From an uncultured Eubacteriales bacterium (GTDB lineage Bacteria > Bacillota > Clostridia > Christensenellales > Aristaeellaceae): a stretch of DNA of 5,468 nucleotides. Positions 1 through 4,301 of this stretch are shown here, piece by piece. The first letter of the stretch is position 1; each line of letters begins with the position of its first letter. Made by a program: the position numbers and the translations under genes. The stretch is taken from assembly GCA_944353735.1 (NCBI GenBank), contig CALVPU010000221.1:1-5468 (forward strand). The letters are read 5' to 3'. The notes below the pieces were generated by a model. The model saw nothing but the letters and a program-made list of their open reading frames with translations. It was not told where the DNA came from and ran no database searches.

Positions 1-181
1 GTTCATAGGCCCACTTGGCGTTTTCAAAGGCGATGGGCTGGATGCCCTCCACGATCTTGTAAGCGTCGACGCCCTTGGCGTTGTTGTAAGCCTTCAGCTC
101 CTCAAAGTCCTTGAAGCCGTACTTGTCCAGAACGGGCTGGAGCTGGGGCATGCGCCTTTCGTATCCTTCAAACAGAGCCAT
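1..181 (-). CDS. GGGtGRT-family protein, N-terminal part (cut by window edge)
   Basis: The first 60 codons are visible. The protein begins MALFEGYERRM and continues with VDAYKIVEGIQPIAFENAKWAYE, which matches what I remember of the start of the GGGtGRT family (Pfam name taken from a glycine-rich motif further on, outside this window). Full-length members are about 330 residues and have no established biochemical role. The ATG at 181-179 is well supported: an AGGAGG site (190-195) lies 8 nt upstream. The gene starts 15 nt after the stop of the NifU-like gene, so the two form one transcription unit, and this pairing is what I recall from other anaerobes. The family call rests on recalled similarity of the N-terminus. 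The diagnostic motif cannot be checked here. Confidence 0.85.
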   Translation of the reverse strand, partial: MALFEGYERRMPQLQPVLDKYGFKDFEELKAYNNAKGVDAYKIVEGIQPIAFENAKWAYE

Positions 182-196
182 TATGCACACCTCCTA

Positions 197-898
197 TTAC
201 TGCTTGCGCGGGTCGATCCACTTGACGGCGCCGTCCTCGGCCTTGAAGCGACCGTAGGTGCCGATGTTCTTCTCATAGGCCTCGTTGGGGGACATGCCCT
301 TCTTGATGGCGTCCATCATCTTGCCCAGTGAGAGGAACTTGTAGCCGCAGACCTGATCGTCCTTGTCCAGCGCCATCTCCAGCACATAGCCTTCCGCCAT
401 TTCCAGATAGCGGGTGCCCTTCGCCTTGGTGCCGAACATGGTGCCTACCTGAGAGCGCAGGCCCTTGCCGAGGTCCTCAAGGCCGGCGCCGATCACGAGG
501 CCGTCGTCCGAGAACGCCGATTGCGTGCGACCGTACACGACCTGCAAAAACAGCTCGCGCATGGCGGTGTTGATGGCGTCGCACACCAAGTCGGTGTTCA
601 GCGCCTCGAGGATGGTCTTGCCGGGCAGGATCTCGCTCGCCATCGCGGCGGAGTGGGTCATGCCGGAGCAGCCCAGCGTCTCCACCAGAGCTTCCTCAAT
701 GATGCCGTTCTTGATGTTCAGCGACAGCTTGCATGCGCCCTGCTGCGGCGCGCACCAGCCCACGCCATGGGTGAAGCCGGAAATATCCTTGATTTCCTTG
801 GCCTGAACCCACTTGCCCTCTTCCGGAATCGGCGCGGGGCCGTGGTTCGGACCCTTGGCGACGCATACCATTTCCTCAACTTCGCGGGAATATTGCAT
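197..898 (-). CDS. NifU-like iron-sulfur cluster scaffold-type protein (partner of GGGtGRT protein)
   Basis: A 233-residue cytoplasmic protein whose middle resembles the NifU/IscU N-terminal scaffold fold. The sequence GCSGMTHSAAMASEILPGKT (residues 76-95) parallels the GCGSA...GKT stretch around the second ligand cysteine of IscU/NifU. An earlier cysteine pair, WCAPQQGAC (C49, C56), sits where the first ligand is expected. Other cysteines are C12, C106 and C184. The classical third ligand (HCS motif) is not seen; C106, in LVCDAINTAM, lies earlier than that position. The C-terminal half (GLEDLGKGLRSQVGTMFG, then KGTRYLEMAEGYVLEM) has no counterpart in IscU. The inferred role is Fe-S cluster or metal handling together with the downstream GGGtGRT protein. 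The ATG at 898 follows an AGGAGG site (906-911) by 7 nt. Family membership is fairly sure; the biochemical role is inferred. Confidence 0.82.
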   Translation of the reverse strand: MQYSREVEEMVCVAKGPNHGPAPIPEEGKWVQAKEIKDISGFTHGVGWCAPQQGACKLSLNIKNGIIEEALVETLGCSGMTHSAAMASEILPGKTILEALNTDLVCDAINTAMRELFLQVVYGRTQSAFSDDGLVIGAGLEDLGKGLRSQVGTMFGTKAKGTRYLEMAEGYVLEMALDKDDQVCGYKFLSLGKMMDAIKKGMSPNEAYEKNIGTYGRFKAEDGAVKWIDPRKQ

Positions 899-943
899 GG
901 TTCTTCCTCCTTCTCATCGGTTCCATGGATGATGTTCCAAATG

Positions 944-968
944 TGCGTCCGGAAGATGTATGGACGCA
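944..968 (-). promoter_or_regulatory. Stem-loop at the 5' end of the NifU-like/GGGtGRT mRNA
   Basis: TGCGTCC (944-950) and GGACGCA (962-968) form a perfect 7-bp stem around an 11-nt loop. With the predicted start near 970, the hairpin would begin at about +3 of a leader of roughly 72 nt. It lies about 45 nt upstream of the start codon, so it does not cover the ribosome-binding site. A 5' stabilising hairpin or a protein-binding leader are the likeliest roles. Confidence 0.5.
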
Positions 969-976
969 TCCAATTC

Positions 977-1005
977 ATTATAGCACACGCAGATTTATAT
1001 GTGTG
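977..1005 (-). promoter_or_regulatory. Extended -10 promoter for the NifU-like/GGGtGRT operon
   Basis: On the minus strand a perfect TATAAT (977-982) is preceded by TGC, giving the extended -10 form TGnTATAAT. With a 17-bp spacer the -35 position (1000-1005) reads CACACA, matching TTGACA only in its last three bases, which fits a promoter that relies on the extended -10. The predicted start is near 970. AT-rich flanks in otherwise GC-rich DNA support the call. Confidence 0.7.
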
Positions 1006-1006
1006 C
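983..1006. repeat. Inverted repeat GCACAC-N12-GTGTGC upstream of the -10 box, possible operator
   Basis: GCACAC (983-988) and GTGTGC (1001-1006) are a perfect 6-bp inverted repeat. The dyad fills the space from just upstream of the TATAAT to the expected -35, where the promoter is otherwise weak. That is a natural place for a regulator, but six-base arms can arise by chance and no known operator is recognised. Confidence 0.35.
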
Positions 1007-1080
1007 GCATTTTATGTTATATCCACCATAAGGACGCGGCGAAAGCCCACGCGCCGGCGTCTGTCCCTGCCGCCGCAAGC

Positions 1081-1116
1081 AAAAGGCGTCCGAAACGAAA
1101 AGCCGTTTCGGACGCC
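1081..1116 (-). terminator. Intrinsic terminator of the five-gene transporter operon
   Basis: GGCGTCCGAAACG (1085-1097) and its exact complement at 1104-1116 form a perfect 13-bp stem with a 6-nt loop. On the minus strand the stem is followed by TTTTGCTT, a short U-tract. It begins 7 nt after the stop codon of the cyclophilin-like gene. The plus-strand side lacks a T-run, so it works mainly for the minus-strand operon and insulates the promoter of the next operon. Confidence 0.88.
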
Positions 1117-1122
1117 GTCCGT

Positions 1123-1461
1123 TCAGGAAAACGCAACCGTTGCACTGTCCGGACCGAGCGCTTCGGCGAGGCCTTCGGGATCGTTGATCCGTCCCAGCGG
1201 CGTGTAGACATAGGTCGTGGAAAAGCTCTCGTAGAACAGAACCACACAGTCTCCACCGAACAGCATCAGGTCGCCTGCATGGATCTGTCCGACGCGCTGC
1301 GCCGCGGCGGGCAGCGTCCCGCTGAGATAGAAGTACTTTTCGTTGCCGTTGAGTTCGCGCATGGAGAGCGTCATGGGCAGGCGTGCTGCGAATGCGCGCG
1401 CCGCGTCGCTGTCCGCCAGCGTAGCGGTAAAGGCGCGTCCGTTGACTTCGATGGAAATCAT
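1123..1461 (-). CDS. Cyclophilin-like fold protein (Cyclophil_like2 type)
   Basis: A complete 112-residue protein without a signal peptide. It carries the hallmarks I know from the small bacterial cyclophilin-like family: ELNGNEKYFYL (36-46), AGDLMLFGGDCVVLFY (62-77) and FSTTYVYTPLGRI (80-92), ending in a beta-strand ATVAF. These proteins share the cyclophilin barrel, but prolyl isomerase activity has not been established for the subfamily and no function is assigned here. It is the last gene of the operon, 45 nt after the binding-protein gene and just before the terminator. An AGGAGG site (1470-1475) 8 nt before the ATG fixes the start. Co-expression with an amino-acid importer suggests an accessory role, but that is inference. 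The family assignment is firm; the function is unknown. Confidence 0.85.
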   Translation of the reverse strand: MISIEVNGRAFTATLADSDAARAFAARLPMTLSMRELNGNEKYFYLSGTLPAAAQRVGQIHAGDLMLFGGDCVVLFYESFSTTYVYTPLGRINDPEGLAEALGPDSATVAFS

Positions 1462-1506
1462 TCGTTCAGCCTCCTCGTCGATGGGCGCTGCGCCTGCCCC
1501 AGTTTC

Positions 1507-2379
1507 CTATTCGGCGGCGCTTTCCGAGACCTCGGTTTCAGCGGTTTCGGCGGCTTCGGTCTCGGTGGTTTCGCTTTCGGCGGTCTGCGCGGCGTCCGCG
1601 CCGGAGATGTCGCTGCCGAAGTACTTCTCGGACAGCGCGCTCAGCGTGCCGTCGGCGCGCAGCTCCTCGATTGCCTGATTGACGGCGGCGAGCAGCGAGG
1701 CGCTGTCGTCGCCCTTGCGCACGGGAATGGCGACTTCAGAGGCATCGTCGGTGAGGGCGACGATCTTGATGTCGGCGTCCGGATGCACGCGCAGGTAGTC
1801 GTACACGGAGACCTCGGCGTTGAGCGTGGCATCCGCGCGACCGGAGAGCACCATTTCCATCGTCTGGTCCAGCGTGTCGACGCCGATCGCCTCCGCGCCG
1901 TAGCTTTCCGCCAGCGTCATGTAGGTGCTGGCGATGGAGTTGGCGGTGCGCTTGCCGGCAAGGTCCTCAAAGGAGGCGATGTCGGCGTTGTCGCCGCGGA
2001 CGACCAGCGCCGTGCGAATGTAGCCGTAGGGGACGGAGAAGTCGTACGTCTGGGCGCGCTCCTCGGTCACCTCGACGCCGTTGGCGGCGAGATCAAAGCG
2101 CCCGGCGCTCAGACCGGCGAAGATGCCGTCCCAGGCGGTCTCGGCAAACGTCGCCGTGACGCCGAGCTTGGCGGCGATGGCCTGCGCGACCTCGACGTCG
2201 TAGCCGACGAGCGCGCCGTCCTCGTCGTGGTAGGTCCACGGCGCCCACGTGCCCTCGGTTGCGACGGTTATTTCGCCGCTCGACTGGATGCGGGCGAGCT
2301 GGTCGGGTTCTTCGGCGAACGCCGCCGCGCTGAGCGCGAGCAGCAACGCCATGAGGATGGATGCGATCTTCTTGCTCAT
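1507..2379 (-). CDS. Amino-acid ABC transporter substrate-binding protein, cystine-binding (TcyA/FliY) type
   Basis: A 290-residue extracytoplasmic receptor of family SBP_bac_3 that captures a polar amino acid, probably cystine, for the adjacent permease and ATPase. Residues 1-22 form a signal peptide: K-rich start, hydrophobic ALLLALSAAA, cleavage after AFA. The mature domain opens with GEITVATEGTWAPWTYHDEDG (from residue 35) and GYDVEVAQAIAAKLGV (59-74), continues with AGRFDLAANGVEVTEERAQTYDFS, and has RADATLNAEVSVYDYL (181-196), typical of cystine-binding relatives such as E. coli FliY. The normal fold ends at KYFGSDIS (252-259). A 31-residue tail rich in Glu, Thr, Ala and Ser follows. There is no cysteine anywhere, so no lipobox and no lipid anchor, which is unusual for a Gram-positive receptor. 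The start follows an AAAGGAAG site. The family is certain; the substrate is inferred from similarity. Confidence 0.9.
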   Translation of the reverse strand: MSKKIASILMALLLALSAAAFAEEPDQLARIQSSGEITVATEGTWAPWTYHDEDGALVGYDVEVAQAIAAKLGVTATFAETAWDGIFAGLSAGRFDLAANGVEVTEERAQTYDFSVPYGYIRTALVVRGDNADIASFEDLAGKRTANSIASTYMTLAESYGAEAIGVDTLDQTMEMVLSGRADATLNAEVSVYDYLRVHPDADIKIVALTDDASEVAIPVRKGDDSASLLAAVNQAIEELRADGTLSALSEKYFGSDISGADAAQTAESETTETEAAETAETEVSESAAE

Positions 2380-2434
2380 TTGGATGACTTCCTTTCTAAA
2401 ATGTTTGCATCTTGGTGGAATGGCGGATCGTCCG

Positions 2435-2465
2435 GCGCGGCGGCAATGTGGGGAAGCCGCGGCGC
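2435..2465 (-). other. Intercistronic GC-rich hairpin between ATPase and binding-protein genes
   Basis: The arms at 2435-2444 and 2456-2465 pair over 10 bp with a single C-C mismatch on the mRNA strand. All pairs are G-C, around an 11-nt loop. It starts 5 nt after the ATPase stop codon and lies in the operon's largest internal gap (90 nt). No U-tract follows, so it is not a normal terminator. Such structures often stabilise part of a polycistronic mRNA or set different expression for the receptor gene. Confidence 0.55.
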
Positions 2466-2469
2466 GAAG

Positions 2470-3225
2470 TCAGTCGGCGCCCATGTCGGCGCGCGCGCCG
2501 AAAGTGCGCAGGAACGCCCGCGTCCGCGCTTCGCGGGGATGGTCAAAGAATTCCCGCGCCGGCGCGGCTTCGACCACGACGCCGTTTTCCATAAAGACGA
2601 CGCGGTTGGAGACGTTGCGGGCGAAGCTCATCTCGTGGGTCACGACGAGCATCGTCATGCCCTCGTCCGCCAGCTGGCGCATCACGGCGAGCACTTCGCC
2701 GGTCAGCTCCGGGTCGAGCGCGGATGTCGGCTCGTCGAAGTAGATGATTTCCGGATCGGTCGCCAGCGCGCGGGCGATGGCGACGCGCTGCTGCTGTCCA
2801 CCGGAGAGCTGGCTGGGGTAGGCGTCGCGCCGGTCCGCCATGCCGACCTTTTCGAGCATGCGCATGCCGGTCTCTTCGGCGCGCGCCCGCGGCACCTTGC
2901 GCGCCACGATCAGCCCTTCGGTGACGTTCTGCAGCGCGGTTTTGTTGCGAAACAGGTTGTAGCTCTGGAACACGAACGCCGTCTTGCGGCGGATGCGGGC
3001 GATGTCGCGCTTGGCGACGTGCCCGAAGCGGAACGTCTCGCCGTCGAACGTCATTTCGCCGCCATCGGCGGTTTCCAGAAAGTTGAGGCAGCGGAGCAGC
3101 GTCGTCTTGCCCGAACCGCTGGGGCCGACGATGGCGACCACGTCGCCCTTGGCGACCGTCAGGCTGACGTCGCGGAGTACCGGCGTGCCGCCGAACGACT
3201 TTTGAATGCTGCGCACTTCCAGCAT
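2470..3225 (-). CDS. Polar amino-acid ABC transporter ATP-binding protein (TcyC/TcyN/GlnQ type)
   Basis: A complete 251-residue ATPase that energises the importer from the cytoplasmic face of the membrane. All motifs are intact: Walker A GPSGSGKT (34-41), Q-loop glutamine Q87 in FQSYNLF, signature LSGGQ (140-144), Walker B IIYFDE (160-165, catalytic E165), D-loop SALD (168-171) and switch histidine H197 in THEMSF. Length and motifs fit the polar amino-acid subfamily (GlnQ, HisP, TcyC/N), and the whole sequence reads closest to what I recall of the cystine ATPase TcyN. The ATG lies 6 nt after the permease stop. Its AAGGAG site (3235-3240) is embedded in the last permease codons, so the two are probably translationally coupled. 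Function is certain at the class level; the cystine preference is an inference from the neighbours. Confidence 0.94.
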   Translation of the reverse strand: MLEVRSIQKSFGGTPVLRDVSLTVAKGDVVAIVGPSGSGKTTLLRCLNFLETADGGEMTFDGETFRFGHVAKRDIARIRRKTAFVFQSYNLFRNKTALQNVTEGLIVARKVPRARAEETGMRMLEKVGMADRRDAYPSQLSGGQQQRVAIARALATDPEIIYFDEPTSALDPELTGEVLAVMRQLADEGMTMLVVTHEMSFARNVSNRVVFMENGVVVEAAPAREFFDHPREARTRAFLRTFGARADMGAD

Positions 3226-3231
3226 GGGTCC

Positions 3232-3906
3232 TCACTCCTTCTGCGCGCCGTAGCTGGACAGGCGCTTTTCGCCCACGCGCTGCAATTTGGTCAGCACCGT
3301 GGAAAACAGCAGGTAGATCACGCCGACGACGCAGTACAGCGGCAGCGTCTCGTACGTGCGGGAGATGATCTGGCGCGTGGTCATCAGCATCTCCGTGACG
3401 GTGATGTTCGATGCCAGCGAGGTGTCCTTGACCATGGCGATGAGCGAGTTGCTCAGCGGCGGGAACGCCGTGCGAAACGCCTGCGGCAGCACGATGCGCC
3501 GCATGATCTGCAGGCACGACATGCCCACGCAGCGCCCCGCCTCAATCTGTCCGACCGGCACCGCTTCCAGCGCCGCGCGCATCGTCTCGGCGCAATAGGC
3601 GTCCTCGTTGATGGAGAACACGATTACCGCCGCCGGAAACGGATCGAACACGATGCCGATGTCCGGCAGCCCGTAGAACACCAGAAACAGCTGCACCAGC
3701 AGCGGCGTGCCGCGGATGACCCAAATGTAAAAGCGCGCGACCTGCTTCAGCCCCTGAATGTTGGCGAACTGAAACAGCGCCACGACCACCGCGATGACCA
3801 TCGCCAGCGCGAAGGAGATCACCGTCAGCGGAATCGTCATCGTCAACCCGGGAATGAGGATCTGCCAGAACGAGTCCGTGAGCAGTTCCCACAGCCGTTC
3901 ATTCAT
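3232..3906 (-). CDS. Polar amino-acid ABC transporter permease (TcyB/TcyL, HisM-type)
   Basis: The membrane channel subunit, 224 residues from the chosen start. Hydrophobic segments lie at about 13-48, 58-81, 89-99 and 187-204, consistent with a typical HisMQ-type permease. RGTPLLVQLFLVFYGLP (65-81) is a family hallmark. The cytoplasmic EAA loop that contacts the ATPase is intact (E122, G128, I138-x-L140-P141), followed by PPLSNSLIAMVKDTSLAS (149-166). This is close to E. coli TcyL as I recall it. I chose the ATG at 3906-3904 (MNERLWELL) because an open frame further upstream (to 3972) has no ribosome-binding site and would add a charged, unrelated 22-residue leader. This start overlaps the upstream gene by 8 nt (ATGAATGA), implying translational coupling. 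It is the only permease gene present, so the channel is presumably a homodimer. Confidence 0.92.
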   Translation of the reverse strand: MNERLWELLTDSFWQILIPGLTMTIPLTVISFALAMVIAVVVALFQFANIQGLKQVARFYIWVIRGTPLLVQLFLVFYGLPDIGIVFDPFPAAVIVFSINEDAYCAETMRAALEAVPVGQIEAGRCVGMSCLQIMRRIVLPQAFRTAFPPLSNSLIAMVKDTSLASNITVTEMLMTTRQIISRTYETLPLYCVVGVIYLLFSTVLTKLQRVGEKRLSSYGAQKE

Positions 3907-4168
3907 CCTTGCTTTCCGCCTCCTTTGTCTGCCCGTCCTTGAGCTTGTAGAGCAGATAGTCCAGACAGTCAATTTTTTCCTGACAGCTGTGCAGCTCGCC
4001 GAGCAGCGCCTTGCGGTGCTTGCCGAGCAGGCGAATCTGCTCCTTGCGCACCGGCGGACAGTCGCCCCCGCGTTGTTCGAGCTCGCAGTAGCAGCGCACG
4101 GTATCGTCGTCGCAGCCCGCGTCCGCCAGATTCTGGATCGTCGAGCGATCCGGTCCTTTCGGCTCCAT
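3899..4168 (-). CDS. Small cysteine-rich helical protein resembling the MerR C-terminal dimerisation region
   Basis: An 89-residue protein, first gene of the operon. Its second half (residues 41-76, ending EKIDCLDYLLYKLK) looks like the long antiparallel coiled-coil helix that ends many MerR-family regulators. The DNA-binding winged helix is absent: there is no upstream remnant, and the start is sound, with AGGAGG (4177-4182) 8 nt before the ATG and a promoter just behind it. It has six cysteines (C19, C26, C28, C37, C62, C68), a high number for 89 residues. It includes a CYC pair and C62/C68, seven apart in heptad-like spacing. Similar standalone proteins are, as I recall, annotated as hypothetical in Clostridia. 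Function is unknown. Being co-transcribed with a cystine-type importer makes a thiol-sensing or redox-partner role a reasonable guess, not a conclusion. Confidence 0.75.
   Translation of the reverse strand: MEPKGPDRSTIQNLADAGCDDDTVRCYCELEQRGGDCPPVRKEQIRLLGKHRKALLGELHSCQEKIDCLDYLLYKLKDGQTKEAESKDE
3919..3924 (-). promoter_or_regulatory. Ribosome-binding site deciding the permease start
   Basis: AGGAGG on the minus strand lies inside the 3' end of the small cysteine-rich gene, 12 nt before the ATG at 3906. The spacing is longer than the 7-9 nt of the other genes here, so the permease probably also relies on re-initiation by ribosomes finishing the overlapping upstream gene. Confidence 0.6.
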
Positions 4169-4183
4169 ACCCTTTCCCTCCTA

Positions 4184-4207
4184 CGGCAGACAGTATACGC
4201 TCTGCCG
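4184..4207. promoter_or_regulatory. 24-bp dyad over the transporter -10 box, candidate operator
   Basis: CGGCAGA (4184-4190) and TCTGCCG (4201-4207) are perfect 7-bp arms. The central GTATAC (4193-4198) is itself a palindrome on the same axis, so 10 of 12 base pairs are symmetric. The dyad covers about -22 to +2 of the predicted transporter promoter, including the whole TATACT. A protein bound here would block RNA polymerase, so a repressor site is the natural reading. The regulator is unknown. The element does not follow the LysR T-N11-A pattern of the nearby site. Confidence 0.6.
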
Positions 4208-4220
4208 GTTCAAATGTCAA
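4192..4220 (-). promoter_or_regulatory. Sigma-A-type promoter of the transporter operon
   Basis: On the minus strand, TTGACA (4215-4220, perfect -35) is followed after exactly 17 bp by TATACT (4192-4197, one mismatch from TATAAT). The predicted start is near 4185, leaving a leader of only about 17 nt before the ATG at 4168. It is near-consensus, so regulation is more likely by repression than by activation alone. Confidence 0.85.
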
Positions 4221-4243
4221 ATCGTTGTTTTGCATATTGACTG

Positions 4244-4258
4244 ATGCTTTACAGGCAT
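4244..4258. promoter_or_regulatory. Candidate LysR recognition site ATGC-N7-GCAT
   Basis: ATGC (4244-4247) and GCAT (4255-4258) form a dyad that contains the LysR T-N11-A signature (T4245, A4257). Its centre (4251) is about 66 bp upstream of the predicted transporter start, where LysR recognition sites usually lie. It overlaps the -35 of the divergent lysR promoter, so binding would also autorepress the regulator. Geometry supports it; binding is inferred. Confidence 0.55.
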
Positions 4259-4276
4259 AGGAAAGTGTGATAATAT
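4248..4276 (+). promoter_or_regulatory. Promoter of the LysR-type regulator gene
   Basis: TTTACA (4248-4253) is followed after 17 bp by TAATAT (4271-4276), which is preceded by TGA to give an extended -10. The predicted start is near 4283, about 19 nt before the ATG at 4302. It is transcribed divergently from the transporter promoter, with the two -35 boxes about 28 bp apart. Confidence 0.65.
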
Positions 4277-4301
4277 GGGAATAAGACAGGGGGAAGGGGA
4301 G

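Noticed and set aside
718..978. A possible leader peptide gene upstream of the NifU-like gene (ATG near the predicted transcript start)
   Set aside because: The frame has no early stop and simply runs on out of frame into the NifU-like gene. It has no ribosome-binding site or regulatory codon run.
1032..1061. GC-rich foldback (GGC-GAAA-GCC inside GACGC/GCGTC) between the operon promoter and the terminator
   Set aside because: The stems are short and interrupted, have no T-run and match no known RNA family. It is probably chance pairing in GC-rich spacer.
1470..1506. Small GGCG-CAG-CGCC foldback between the binding-protein and cyclophilin-like genes
   Set aside because: It has only a 4-bp stem with a 3-nt loop and no U-tract. 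It is too weak to call a terminator or attenuator.
925..3942. A plus-strand open frame of about 1,000 codons running antisense to most of the transporter operon
   Set aside because: It is the mirror of three clearly real minus-strand genes. High GC and codon bias suppress stops in the opposite frame. The translation is low-complexity Arg/Ala/Gly/His/Asp with no domain, and it crosses gene boundaries and a terminator.
3907..3972. Extended N-terminus for the permease beginning at 3972
   Set aside because: The extra 22 residues are polar and Arg-rich, unlike the family. They lack a ribosome-binding site and would lie wholly inside the small upstream gene.
4184..4220. MerR-type promoter architecture for the transporter operon
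   Set aside because: MerR sites sit in an elongated 19-20 bp spacer between -35 and -10. Here the spacer is an optimal 17 bp and the dyad is centred on the -10 box.
4248..4253. A T-box or S-box type riboswitch in the control region of the transporter operon
   Set aside because: The predicted leader is only about 17 nt, far too short for any known sulfur or amino-acid riboswitch.
4275..4301. LysR start at the in-frame ATG at 4275
   Set aside because: That ATG lies within the predicted -10 element and adds nine residues not typical of the family. The ATG at 4302 has a proper ribosome-binding site.
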